A stretch of 64,000 bases of DNA from Prochlorococcus sp. AG-402-L23 (GCA_003216635.1 QCIO01000001.1:124001-188000); one strand, 5' to 3'; positions 27,280 to 35,848 are shown, counted from the stretch's first letter. A program made the numbers and translations. The notes: generated by a model not told the origin, from the letters alone.

Positions 27280-28323
27280 TTATATAACGTTATTTATTAA
27301 ATCTATGATTTTTTCATCATAATTTTTATCAGTTAAATCTAATAACATTAGATTTTCCTTGCCAACCTTTTCATATTCGTAACACCTATCGTAATAATCT
27401 AAAACTGATTTACATACTAAATCCCATTTTTCCTTATTAATTGACTCAAGAGCTATTTTTGTTCTTTGCGGTCCTAATCTTTTTTTTATCCTTAATACAG
27501 ATTCTTGGAGTTCCTCTTTCTTAAAAACACTATAAGTATTTATTAACTCATCTAACCTGTTAGATTCGCTTCTTAAAATTTCAATTCTCCTAGAATGTTT
27601 CATCTGATTGAAAAATTCATGAGGAATTTTGCATTTACCTATATTTGCACTTTCAGCTTCTACAAAAATATTTTTAGAACATTTATAAGAATTTAATTTT
27701 TCTGCAATTATATTTTCAAATTGTTCATTTGAAGGTTGCTCTTTCATTCCTAAACCTCCAAATGTACTTCCTCTATGACAAGCAAATCCTTCAAGATCAA
27801 TAGTTTGATATTTATATTTCTCTAGTAATGATAATAATCTTGTCTTCCCTGTTCCTGTTTTTCCGCCAATTACTACTATATTCAACTTTTTTGAGAAACT
27901 ATCTAATACCCATCTTCTATATATTTTGTATCCTCCATCAAGTGTTATTGGATTTAATTTATATTTTTCTAGTAACCAAGCAATGCTTTGTGAACGCATT
28001 CCTCCTCTAGAACAATATATTCTGATAAATAATTCATTATTATTTTTATTAGGAATAGTTTTAAAAGAGTCAATATTCATAAACAAATTATCAAGAAGAA
28101 ATTCTATTTTTTTCTCTAAAAATTGTAATCCCTCTATCACAGCTTTGTTTCTACCCTCTTTTTTATAAATTGTCCCAATTATTGTTCTCTCATCATTATC
28201 AAATAATGGAATGTTAATAGAATTAGGCATATTTCCTTTATAATATTCACTCGGGCTCCTAACATCTATAAGTGGTCCTTTAAAACTTCTAAATTTCTCT
28301 AGTTCTTTTCTTTTGAAATACAT
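27280..28323 (-). CDS. mnmH: tRNA 2-selenouridine synthase (MnmH/SelU)
   Basis: Converts 2-thiouridine to 2-selenouridine at the wobble base of some tRNAs via a geranylated intermediate in the E. coli enzyme. The N-terminal rhodanese domain includes the catalytic Cys in RIYCSRGGMRSQ (about residue 98); the C-terminal part has a P-loop GGKTGTGKTRLL (about residue 152) and the GFACHRGSTFGGLG block. The 347 residues match the family. selD is not in the window. It is divergent from the GUN4 gene with only 33 bases between start codons. Confidence 0.92.
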   Translation of the reverse strand: MYFKRKELEKFRSFKGPLIDVRSPSEYYKGNMPNSINIPLFDNDERTIIGTIYKKEGRNKAVIEGLQFLEKKIEFLLDNLFMNIDSFKTIPNKNNNELFIRIYCSRGGMRSQSIAWLLEKYKLNPITLDGGYKIYRRWVLDSFSKKLNIVVIGGKTGTGKTRLLSLLEKYKYQTIDLEGFACHRGSTFGGLGMKEQPSNEQFENIIAEKLNSYKCSKNIFVEAESANIGKCKIPHEFFNQMKHSRRIEILRSESNRLDELINTYSVFKKEELQESVLRIKKRLGPQRTKIALESINKEKWDLVCKSVLDYYDRCYEYEKVGKENLMLLDLTDKNYDEKIIDLINNVI

Positions 28324-28356
28324 GGATAGTTTTTATTTTTAGGTTAATTTAATGAA

Positions 28357-29076
28357 ATGACTAACAAAGAACAAGATAACTATAGTAATGCTACATTAAA
28401 TCTGATAAAAAAATTTGTAGACTCTAATCAAAGAAAAAGATTAAATTTATTAACCCAAATAGAATCTGAAGTGGAAAATATTTTTAAACTTGGACCTACA
28501 TTGTTTGAAATCTTTGATAATAATGGTGACGATTGGGCCGCAGGCTGGCTATTGCAAGTTTTAAAAAAATATAAACCAAAATTTTTTGAAATGAATAAAT
28601 TCAATAATTGGTTGAATACTTATTCAGACGTTGATATAAATTATGATGAATTGCAACTGACTTTAATTGAGCAAGAATTTGAAGAGGCTGATAGATTAAC
28701 AAGTTCATACTTGCGAAAATTAGCTGGAAAATTAGCTGAGAAACGTGGATATGTTTTTTATAGCGAGGTTAAGAATATGTCAGGTAAAGATCTGCAGACA
28801 ATAGATAGATTATGGACTATTTATTCTACTGGTAGATTTGGATTCTCAATTCAAGCAAAGATTTTAAAATCAGTAGGAAAAAAATATGAATTAATGTGGC
28901 CGAAAATAGGCTGGAAAAAAGAGGGATTATGGACAAGATATCCTGGATCTTTTTGCTGGTCATTAGATGCTCCTGATGGACATATGCCTTTAGTAAATCA
29001 ACTAAGAGGAGTAAGACTTATGGATTCCATCCTAAAACATCCCGCTATTGCAGAGAGACATAACAATATTCTTTAG
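28357..29076 (+). CDS. gun4: GUN4 domain protein, Mg-chelatase activator
   Basis: Binds porphyrins and stimulates Mg-chelatase at the branch point to chlorophyll. The 239 residues comprise an N-terminal helical region and the C-terminal GUN4 core (about residues 100-225) with GRFGFSIQAKILKSVGKKYE, KIGWKKEGLWTRYPGSFCW and APDGHMPLVNQLRG. The fit to cyanobacterial Gun4 (about 233 residues) is good over the full length. It precedes an RsbW-like ATPase gene by 48 bases. Confidence 0.93.
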   Translation: MTNKEQDNYSNATLNLIKKFVDSNQRKRLNLLTQIESEVENIFKLGPTLFEIFDNNGDDWAAGWLLQVLKKYKPKFFEMNKFNNWLNTYSDVDINYDELQLTLIEQEFEEADRLTSSYLRKLAGKLAEKRGYVFYSEVKNMSGKDLQTIDRLWTIYSTGRFGFSIQAKILKSVGKKYELMWPKIGWKKEGLWTRYPGSFCWSLDAPDGHMPLVNQLRGVRLMDSILKHPAIAERHNNIL

Positions 29077-29124
29077 ATTGGGGTATTTAATAAGTTAAAA
29101 TTAAATCAGTATCAAAATATTATT

Positions 29125-29559
29125 ATGTCCTTATTTCGGGGCAAAAATATTTTAAAACAGTTTTTAAAAAGGCCGAAGATTAATTGGTCAAACTACGAAT
29201 TCGAATCATCATTACAGTTAAATGAATTTGTTGATCAATTATTAGAACCTATTAAAAATTCTCATTCAAGATATCTCATCAAACTTGGTTTGCATGAAGC
29301 TCTCGTTAACGCTGTAAAACACGGAAATAAATTAGATCCTACAAAAAATATTAGAGTAAGAAGAATAATTACTCCTAATTGGTGTGTTTGGCAAATTCAA
29401 GATCAAGGTAATGGTTTAGAAATAAAAAAAAGAAACTACAAATTGCCAAAAAAAATAAACAGTGTAAATGGCCGCGGCTTATACATTATTAATGAATGTT
29501 TTGATGACATTAGATGGAGTAGTAAAGGTAATAGGCTTCAGTTGGCTTTAAAAAGGTGA
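29125..29559 (+). CDS. RsbW-like ATP-binding anti-sigma/serine kinase
   Basis: A 144-residue protein with a single GHKL (HATPase_c_2) fold as in RsbW/SpoIIAB anti-sigma kinases. The N box LHEALVNAVKHGN (about residues 55-67), the G1 box QDQGNGLE and the G2 region NGRGLYIINECFD are clear. By family it would phosphorylate a STAS protein and release or hold a sigma or response factor. A STAS protein with a conserved phosphorylatable Ser is encoded at 4784, but a link is only inference. The last 22 bases overlap the convergent DUF6439-like gene. Confidence 0.85.
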   Translation: MSLFRGKNILKQFLKRPKINWSNYEFESSLQLNEFVDQLLEPIKNSHSRYLIKLGLHEALVNAVKHGNKLDPTKNIRVRRIITPNWCVWQIQDQGNGLEIKKRNYKLPKKINSVNGRGLYIINECFDDIRWSSKGNRLQLALKR

Positions 29560-29801
29560 TTTTTACTCGGGCAAGGTTGATCTACGTTAATTTCTTTTAA
29601 CCATTTGATACTTTCTTCAATATACTCAATAGTTTCCTCCTCATTACAAGAAATAATTAATTGGCATAATCCTGCGGAAATTAATTCTGCAGAACGTTTA
29701 TATTTATTTCCTTTATCTTTATGCCATTTAGAATGATCAATTTTTAATTTGTCATTAAGATTTTGAACAAGTTTAATAGTGTCTTTATCCCAATAGGTCA
29801 T
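29538..29801 (-). CDS. DUF6439-like small protein
   Basis: An 87-residue soluble helical protein. The pattern WHKxKxNKYKRSAELISAGL followed by EEETIEYIEESIKWL and a terminal PCPSKNH segment resembles the cyanobacterial DUF6439 family as I recall it; no function is known. Its 3' end overlaps the RsbW-like gene by 22 bases on the opposite strand. It lies 11 bases after the methyltransferase gene and probably shares its message. Confidence 0.65.
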   Translation of the reverse strand: MTYWDKDTIKLVQNLNDKLKIDHSKWHKDKGNKYKRSAELISAGLCQLIISCNEEETIEYIEESIKWLKEINVDQPCPSKNHLFKAN

Positions 29802-29812
29802 AGAGTTTTAAT

Positions 29813-30868
29813 TTACTTTACAGCAGACCATATTTTGGTCATAAAAAAGGAGTTTGATTTTAAATCTTTAAACCCTACCTCCTCAATTTTATAATTTATA
29901 TCTTCTTTTATGTAATCACAATAAAAAGGTTCATGAAAAGATTTATAGAAGTTTTCCATTATTGACGTAAAGTCAGGTGAATCGCTTATTTGAATTGAAT
30001 CGGCTAATACTAATATTCCTCCAGGTTCAAGAACTCTAAAAAATTCATTTAATACTTTAGCCCTAATTGTTCTAGGTAATTCATGAAATAAGTAAACACA
30101 AGAAATGCATTGAATACTATCATTTTTAAATGGTAATTCTTCAGCATTTCCTTTTATTAACTCAATTAAACCCCCATCTAAATCTGAAATATATCTACTT
30201 GCCTCTTTTAAGTATGAATCAGACAAATCAATTCCTATAATTTTTTCTTTAGGAAATGCTGCTCTTAATTGTTTTAATGTCCTTCCTGATCCTGTAGCAA
30301 CATCAAGTATTTTTAAAGAACTTTTTTTTCTATCACTAAAATTTTTAAGTCCTTCTTTTATAGGTTTTATTATTCTCCTCCTCATAGAGTCAGCGCTTCC
30401 ATTAAAAAGAATTTCTACTTGTAAGTCGTAAATACTTGCAGAAAAATCTGATAAATAACCATCTGTTTGATGATGAAAGTTTCTTAAATAATATTGAGGA
30501 TAATTATCTTTTTGAATAGATTTTGGAAGATCATCGAAGTTTTGTTTTCTCCGCCTATCCCATGTATTGGGCATGTCTAACCAAATTTTAGGATATTGAG
30601 TCAAATATCTAAGCCATGGCTCATCAAACAATAATTTTTTTGGATATATATTTTTTTCAGCATCGTTCCAATCTTCCTCTCTTAATAGATCCATTGAATC
30701 CTGGATTTTTAATATAAGGTCCTTATCTATATCAAAATTTTCAAGCTTAGAATCGGGAAGAATAAAATTCATTAATCTTGAACTGATCTGCTTGTGAGCG
30801 AAACCCGCAATGCTTTTGCTCTGTTGAAGTGTTTTATATGCAATTTTTGAAATAGATTCCCTAGCCAT
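29813..30868 (-). CDS. SAM-dependent class I methyltransferase
   Basis: A 351-residue protein with a UbiE-like methyltransferase domain in the C-terminal two thirds: SAM motif I ILDVATGSGRTLKQL (about residue 190), the acidic GIDLSDSYLKEA, NAEELPFKNDSI, and the post-motif RVLEPGGILVLADS. The N-terminal 150 residues are family-specific and include WLDMPNTWDRRRKQNFDDLP. The substrate is not evident; a quinone or lipid target is a guess from the domain. It lies between the glnA terminator and the DUF6439-like gene. Confidence 0.85.
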   Translation of the reverse strand: MARESISKIAYKTLQQSKSIAGFAHKQISSRLMNFILPDSKLENFDIDKDLILKIQDSMDLLREEDWNDAEKNIYPKKLLFDEPWLRYLTQYPKIWLDMPNTWDRRRKQNFDDLPKSIQKDNYPQYYLRNFHHQTDGYLSDFSASIYDLQVEILFNGSADSMRRRIIKPIKEGLKNFSDRKKSSLKILDVATGSGRTLKQLRAAFPKEKIIGIDLSDSYLKEASRYISDLDGGLIELIKGNAEELPFKNDSIQCISCVYLFHELPRTIRAKVLNEFFRVLEPGGILVLADSIQISDSPDFTSIMENFYKSFHEPFYCDYIKEDINYKIEEVGFKDLKSNSFFMTKIWSAVK

Positions 30869-30896
30869 TTTTTAATTTATATATCTATATTCCAAC

Positions 30897-30945
30897 AAAA
30901 AAAAAATCAATTTGAGATTATTTTGTGATATTTCTCAAATTGATT
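30897..30945 (-). terminator. Rho-independent terminator of glnA
   Basis: Read on the minus strand, a perfect 13-base-pair stem (arms 30945-30933 and 30917-30905, loop 15 bases) is followed directly by a run of ten T (30906-30897). It begins 23 bases after the glnA stop codon and precedes the methyltransferase gene, so it should separate the two transcripts. It is the clearest intrinsic terminator I found in the window. Confidence 0.88.
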
Positions 30946-30968
30946 AATTTAAACTAGTATTTTTTAAA

Positions 30969-32390
30969 TTATGCATCGTAGTACATGAAGAATTCATGTG
31001 GATGAGGCCTTTGTCTTAGTTGTTGTACCTCTTCATATTTTATATCGATAAAGTTGTCAATAAAATCTTCAGTAAATACTCCACCAGCTAATAGATAATC
31101 CTTATCTGCTTTTAGGGCATTAAGTGAATCATTTAGAGATGAAGGTACTGTATCAATTTTTGCAAGTTCATCAGCTGGAAGTTCAAATAAATCTACATCT
31201 ACTCCATCACCAGGATCAATTTGATTTTTAATTCCATCAATACCAGCAAGCATCATCACAGAGAATGCTAAGTATGGGTTTGCAAGTGCGTCACCTGATC
31301 TGAATTCTAATCTTTTCGCTTTAGGGCTTGGACCTGTTAAAGGTATTCTTACTGCAGCTGATCTATTACCCTCAGAATAAACTAGATTTACAGGTGCTTC
31401 GAATCCTGGAACCAATCGTTTATAACTATTTGTAGTTGGGTTAGTAAATGCTAGGAATGAAGGTGCATGTTTAAGGATGCCTCCGATATACCATCTTGCT
31501 GTTTGAGATAAATTTGCATATGCTCCTTCACCAAAAAATAGTGGCTGTCCACTCTTCCATAAACTTTGGTGAACATGCATTCCTGTCCCGTTATCGTTAA
31601 AAACAGGTTTGGGCATAAAAGTAGCTGTTTTGCCATACTTTTTAGCTACGTTTCTAACTACGTATTTATACGTCATAACGTTATCAGCGGCATTTATTAA
31701 AGAATCAAATTTCATTCCAAGCTCGTGTTGGCCGGCACCAGCAACTTCATGGTGATGTTTCTCTGTGGGTATACCTAATTCACCCATAAGAAGAAGCATC
31801 TCAGATCTGATATCTTGTGCAGTATCATTTGGAGCTACTGGAAAATATCCTTCTTTATATTGTATTTTGTATCCTAAGTTCCCCCCTTCTTCTATTCTAC
31901 CTGTATTCCATGGTGCTTCAATAGTATCTACACTATAAAAACAACCTCCTTCTTTAGAGTCATATCTAACATCATCAAATAAAAAGAATTCTGGTTCTGG
32001 TCCAAAAAATGCTGTATCTGCTATACCAGTTGAGTCTAAATATTTTAATGCCTTTTGTGCTAAAGCTCTTGGACACCTATCATAAGGCTCTCCGCTTCTT
32101 GGCTCTTGAATAGAGCAAATCATACTAAGGGTTTTATGCTTATAAAAGGGATCTATCCAAGCTGTACTTGCATCGGGAACCATTGACATATCGGAAGCAT
32201 TAATTGCTTTCCAACCTCTTATTGACGAGCCATCAAATGCTAGGCCTTCTGTAAATGAATCCTCTTCTATCATGTCTGATGTAAGAGTTAAATGTTGCCA
32301 TTTCCCGTGAATATCTGTGAATTTTAAATCGATGAGTTCAATTCCTTCGTCTTTAATTTGACTTAAAACATCTTGGGAAGATTTAGACAT
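30969..32390 (-). CDS. glnA: Glutamine synthetase type I
   Basis: Joins ammonium to glutamate using ATP; with GOGAT it is the main route of nitrogen entry. The 473 residues match GSI. Visible are the N-terminal beta-grasp ([14 protein letters not shown]), FDGSSIRGW, the metal-site [12 protein letters not shown], the [17 protein letters not shown] block, [17 protein letters not shown] and the ATP-site [10 protein letters not shown]. The adenylylation segment near residue 402 reads DLFELP: Phe where the modified Tyr sits in enterobacterial GS. Upstream is an NtcA-type promoter, downstream a strong terminator. Confidence 0.97.
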   Translation of the reverse strand: MSKSSQDVLSQIKDEGIELIDLKFTDIHGKWQHLTLTSDMIEEDSFTEGLAFDGSSIRGWKAINASDMSMVPDASTAWIDPFYKHKTLSMICSIQEPRSGEPYDRCPRALAQKALKYLDSTGIADTAFFGPEPEFFLFDDVRYDSKEGGCFYSVDTIEAPWNTGRIEEGGNLGYKIQYKEGYFPVAPNDTAQDIRSEMLLLMGELGIPTEKHHHEVAGAGQHELGMKFDSLINAADNVMTYKYVVRNVAKKYGKTATFMPKPVFNDNGTGMHVHQSLWKSGQPLFFGEGAYANLSQTARWYIGGILKHAPSFLAFTNPTTNSYKRLVPGFEAPVNLVYSEGNRSAAVRIPLTGPSPKAKRLEFRSGDALANPYLAFSVMMLAGIDGIKNQIDPGDGVDVDLFELPADELAKIDTVPSSLNDSLNALKADKDYLLAGGVFTEDFIDNFIDIKYEEVQQLRQRPHPHEFFMYYDA

Positions 32391-32411
32391 AATTTTTTAA
32401 TACCTTATATG

Positions 32412-32453
32412 AAATTAATTACTTGATGATTCTTGTTATGTATCAACGGTAAC
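32412..32453 (-). promoter_or_regulatory. NtcA-type promoter of glnA
   Basis: On the minus strand GTT-N8-TAC (32453-32440) is one base off the NtcA consensus GTA-N8-TAC. It is followed after exactly 22 bases by TAATTT (32417-32412), which fits the TAN3T -10 element of class II NtcA-activated promoters. The glnA start codon is about 21 bases beyond. The combination of half-site, spacing and gene is strong though the first half-site is imperfect. Confidence 0.72.
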
Positions 32454-32541
32454 TTTTTCCAACACTAGGTGACTTCTTTTAGTGTTTCAAGTCATTAGTT
32501 TAATAATTGTTTACTTAAATATTTAAATTGAATGAATTTCT

Positions 32542-32578
32542 TTAAATAAATATCGCTTATGTGGCGATATTAGTTTAA
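32542..32578. repeat. Inverted repeat upstream of the class V aminotransferase gene
   Basis: Arms AATATCGC (32549-32556) and GCGATATT (32564-32571) are perfect complements around a 7-base loop. The pairing extends outward by five more A/T pairs, one T-G pair and one A-A mismatch, giving a 15-position stem (32542-32556 with 32564-32578). It ends 25 bases before the TTG start of the aminotransferase gene. It could be an operator or a 5' leader hairpin; there is no T run of the sort a terminator needs. The rest of the 213-base gap between glnA and this gene holds the NtcA promoter. Confidence 0.7.
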
Positions 32579-32603
32579 TTTAAGGGTAATTGAATGTAAT
32601 GCT

Positions 32604-33788
32604 TTGACAGAAGCAAAACTTATTACGGCTTTAAATGAAGAGAATTTATCTCATTTCTCAAAGACTTATGTTCCCTCTAGACTTTTATTAGGTCCTGGTC
32701 CTTCAAACGCTCATCCTGAAGTTCTAAACGCTCTTTCCCTAAATCCAATTGGGCATTTAGATGAAGCATATATTTCATTAATGTCTGATGTTCAAAAACT
32801 TCTAAGATATACCTGGCAATGCAATAATAGACTTACTCTTCCAATGAGTGGTACTGGAAGTGCAGCCATGGAAGCTTCAATAGCGAATTTTATTGAGGAA
32901 GGAGAAAAAATTCTTATTGCTAAAAAAGGATATTTTGGAGATAGACTAGTTGATATGGCAACTAGATATAAAGCAGATGTATCTGTTATGGAAAAACCTT
33001 GGGGTGAATCCTTTTCTTATGAAGAAATAAAACATGAAATAGAGACTAAAAAACCAGCTATATTTGCTATTGTTCACGCTGAAACATCTAGTGGTGTTTT
33101 ACAACCCCTTGATGGAATTGGTGATGTATGTAGAAAAAATAATTGCTTGTTTTTAGTTGACGCAGTTACTTCACTTGGTGCTCTAGAATTATTGATAGAT
33201 GAATGGAAAATAGATTTAGCGTATAGTTGTAGCCAGAAAGGATTAAGCTGCCCCCCTGGATTAAGTCCTTTTACAATGAATGAGAGAGCCGAAGAAAAAC
33301 TAAGTTCAAGAAAAACAAAAGTCCCTAATTGGTATTTAGATTTATCCCTTTTAAATAAATATTGGGGTTCTGATCGCGTTTACCATCATACTGCCCCTGT
33401 AAATATGAATTTTGCTATTCGAGAAGGTTTACGATTAATTGCAAATGAAGGTTTAGAGAATGTTTGGAGTAGGCACAACACTAATGCAAAGAAACTGTGG
33501 AATGGTTTAGAAAGTCTAGGCATGGAATTACATGTATCAAAGGATTATCGATTGCCAACTCTTACAACAGTTAAGATCCCACCTGCAGTTGATGGAGATG
33601 GTTTTAGAAATCATCTTTTAAGAAACTTTGGAATAGAAATAGGAAATGGACTTGGAGAATTGTCTGGTAAAGTATGGCGCATAGGATTAATGGGCTTTAA
33701 CTCAAGTGAGGAGAATGTAGACAGATTATTAAACCTATTTGATACTGAGTTAAAAAAATATTCTATTTTTGAGTCCTCAACTTTTTAA
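32604..33788 (+). CDS. Class V aminotransferase (alanine/serine-glyoxylate type)
   Basis: A PLP enzyme of the alanine-glyoxylate / ureidoglycine-glyoxylate aminotransferase group; in this lineage a photorespiratory glyoxylate-to-glycine role is likely. The 394 residues show RLLLGPGPSNAHPEVL, the GTGSAAMEASIAN loop, AETSSGVLQPLD, the LVDAVTSLG aspartate and the PLP lysine in CSQKGLSCPPGL. The start is TTG at 32604 (MTEAKL); upstream ATGs are out of frame. Older annotations call relatives soluble hydrogenase small subunit, which I consider wrong. Its last 26 bases overlap the convergent tadA. Confidence 0.9.
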   Translation: MTEAKLITALNEENLSHFSKTYVPSRLLLGPGPSNAHPEVLNALSLNPIGHLDEAYISLMSDVQKLLRYTWQCNNRLTLPMSGTGSAAMEASIANFIEEGEKILIAKKGYFGDRLVDMATRYKADVSVMEKPWGESFSYEEIKHEIETKKPAIFAIVHAETSSGVLQPLDGIGDVCRKNNCLFLVDAVTSLGALELLIDEWKIDLAYSCSQKGLSCPPGLSPFTMNERAEEKLSSRKTKVPNWYLDLSLLNKYWGSDRVYHHTAPVNMNFAIREGLRLIANEGLENVWSRHNTNAKKLWNGLESLGMELHVSKDYRLPTLTTVKIPPAVDGDGFRNHLLRNFGIEIGNGLGELSGKVWRIGLMGFNSSEENVDRLLNLFDTELKKYSIFESSTF

Positions 33789-34278
33789 ACCATAGTTGTA
33801 AAATTTGACTGCATTCGTCTTCTAAAATACCTCCTACAATTTCCATTTTGTGATGAGAACTTTTATGCTTTGATAAGTCAATTGAACCCCCCAATCCACC
33901 TCTTTTCTTATCGTAGGCACCAAAAACGACTTTACCCATCCTTGCTTGAATAAGTGCTGATGCACACATTGTACATGGTTCTAAATTTGTGATAATAATA
34001 CATTCATTAAATCTCCAATCATTTTTTATTAGAGATGCCTGCCTTAGTGCCATTATTTCAGCATGACCTAATGGATCTTTATTTATATTTCTCCTGTTAA
34101 TCCCTCTTCCAATACATCTTCCTCTCTCATCTAGAATTATTGAACATATTGGCAATTCGACTTTTCCAATTTCTTCTGATCTCCTTAAAATAAAATTCAT
34201 CCATTTAGAGTATTTTGAAATATTTATTCCTTTCTGTTGATCATAATTACTATTTAGATTTTCATAAATATACCTCAT
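33763..34278 (-). CDS. tadA: tRNA-specific adenosine deaminase
   Basis: Deaminates A34 to inosine in tRNA-Arg(ACG). The zinc-site motifs are intact: HAEIMAL (His ligand and catalytic Glu) and PCTMCASALIQARM (two Cys ligands). The 171 residues include a lead-in of about 20 residues (MRYIYENLNSNYDQQKG) before the deaminase domain. The 3' end runs 26 bases into the aminotransferase gene on the other strand; the 5' end is divergent from the decarboxylase gene with 43 bases between. Confidence 0.92.
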   Translation of the reverse strand: MRYIYENLNSNYDQQKGINISKYSKWMNFILRRSEEIGKVELPICSIILDERGRCIGRGINRRNINKDPLGHAEIMALRQASLIKNDWRFNECIIITNLEPCTMCASALIQARMGKVVFGAYDKKRGGLGGSIDLSKHKSSHHKMEIVGGILEDECSQILQLWFKKLRTQK

Positions 34279-34321
34279 TTACCAATATTGAGAATAAACT
34301 TATTAATAGATATCTTATCTG

Positions 34322-35707
34322 ATGACTGAAGATTTAATTAATAAAAAAGATATATACTTCCCTTCGTATTTAGGGACTAACGATAATTTAATTACTCTCC
34401 TAAATAGAGCAACTCAAATTCTTTGTGACTGGTTTTCTAAAGCCGAGAAATTTGGTCCATTGCCCCTTGATGAGAATTTCAAGTGCTTAATGCCTCATGA
34501 GGAAGGTAATTCTGAAGAAGATTTGTTTTCTGAGATTGAATCTCTTTTGAATAATTCATTTAATCCCGTTCATCCTGGTTCACTAGCTCACCTTGATCCC
34601 CCACCTTTAATTTTCTCTATTTTGGGAGATTTAATTGCTGCTGGTTTAAATAATAATCTCCTCGCTTACGAGTTATCACCAAGTGTAACTTTGCTTGAGG
34701 AATCATTATGCAAATGGTTTGCCAAGAAAATAGGGTTTAATGATCTCTCAGGAGGCATAGCTGCTAGCGGAGGTACATTAAGTAATCTTAATGCCCTTAT
34801 AGCAGCTAGAAATAATGCTGGATTAGCTACAAATCCTAATTCTTTATTACTTGTTAGTGAAGATGCTCATTCTTCCTTCGTTAAATGTATAAGAGTAATG
34901 GGTCTTGATACTACCAATCTTGTCAGGATTAAAACTGATAATCAAGGTAGAATGGACATAAAAGATCTCAGAAAGTCTTTAGATAAATGTACAGTAGAAA
35001 ATAAAAAAATTTTTGCTATTGTTGCCACCCTTGGGACAACTGTAAGGGGAGCCATTGATCCTATTAAAGAAATAAGTGAAATATGCAAAGAAAGAAATAT
35101 ATGGCTACATATCGATGGCTCTATTGGAGGAATTTTTGCTGTAACCTCTATTCCAATAAAAGGTCTAAATAATATTAATCAGGCTAATTCGATAACGATA
35201 AATCCGCAAAAAATTATTGGCATTACAAAGACTTCATCTTTGTTATTGGTTTCAAATATGAGTACTTTAGAAAATACTTTTAATACTGGACTACCATATA
35301 TATCATCTAAAGAAAATATTATAAATAGAGGAGAAATTGGCATACAAGGTTCTAGACCTGCAGAGGTTATCAAACTATGGCTTGGGTTCCGTTTTTTAGG
35401 TCTGAATGGAATAGAAAATATATTAAAATCATCAATTAAAAGAAAAGATTTTTTTATAAAAAATATTAGTAAGAATAAATTTGATATATATTCTGGTCCT
35501 CTTCATATTGTTTCATTTATACCAAAGAAACTTGAGCCAGAAGACTCTGATACATGGACTCAAACTAAAGTTAATGAACTAATTAACAATAATTTTATGC
35601 TTTCTAGACCAAAATTTAAAGGTAGATACTTTTTAAGGGTTGTCATGGGAAATTACAATACAAAGGAATCTCATATTGAAGAACTTTTGAGACTTTTAGA
35701 TGCCTAA
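34322..35707 (+). CDS. Group II PLP-dependent amino-acid decarboxylase
   Basis: A 461-residue fold-type I decarboxylase of the glutamate/aromatic/diaminobutyrate group. Features: HPGSLAHLDPPP near residue 80 (substrate side), GGIAASGGTLSNLNAL, SEDAHSSFVKC, the cofactor Asp in WLHIDGSIGG, and the PLP lysine in NPQKIIGITKT, where most relatives read DPHKW. The second His-to-Gln and Trp-to-Ile changes next to the lysine are unusual. Candidate products are a decarboxylated glutamate, diaminobutyrate, aspartate or aromatic amino acid; the sequence does not decide. A 45-residue peptide gene follows after 3 bases. Confidence 0.85.
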   Translation: MTEDLINKKDIYFPSYLGTNDNLITLLNRATQILCDWFSKAEKFGPLPLDENFKCLMPHEEGNSEEDLFSEIESLLNNSFNPVHPGSLAHLDPPPLIFSILGDLIAAGLNNNLLAYELSPSVTLLEESLCKWFAKKIGFNDLSGGIAASGGTLSNLNALIAARNNAGLATNPNSLLLVSEDAHSSFVKCIRVMGLDTTNLVRIKTDNQGRMDIKDLRKSLDKCTVENKKIFAIVATLGTTVRGAIDPIKEISEICKERNIWLHIDGSIGGIFAVTSIPIKGLNNINQANSITINPQKIIGITKTSSLLLVSNMSTLENTFNTGLPYISSKENIINRGEIGIQGSRPAEVIKLWLGFRFLGLNGIENILKSSIKRKDFFIKNISKNKFDIYSGPLHIVSFIPKKLEPEDSDTWTQTKVNELINNNFMLSRPKFKGRYFLRVVMGNYNTKESHIEELLRLLDA

Positions 35708-35710
35708 CTT

Positions 35711-35848
35711 ATGAATATAGGTAGACCAAAAATTATTGCAATAGTAACAGGGTTTATATCTATAGCTATTTGTATTGCGTATTTACTCTTAATAACTATC
35801 TTTGATTTCAGAACTTATCTAAATGATCAATTATCAAATTTTACTTAG
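35711..35848 (+). CDS. 45-residue membrane peptide after the decarboxylase gene
   Basis: ATG-started frame (MNIGRPKIIAIVTGF...) with one strong hydrophobic helix (residues about 7-29) followed by FDFRTYLNDQLSNFT. It begins 3 bases after the decarboxylase stop and overlaps the end of the convergent GTPase gene by 8 bases. No family recognised, but the clean signal-anchor-like layout, position in an otherwise gene-free 133-base slot and non-low-complexity sequence favour a real gene. Confidence 0.6.
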   Translation: MNIGRPKIIAIVTGFISIAICIAYLLLITIFDFRTYLNDQLSNFT

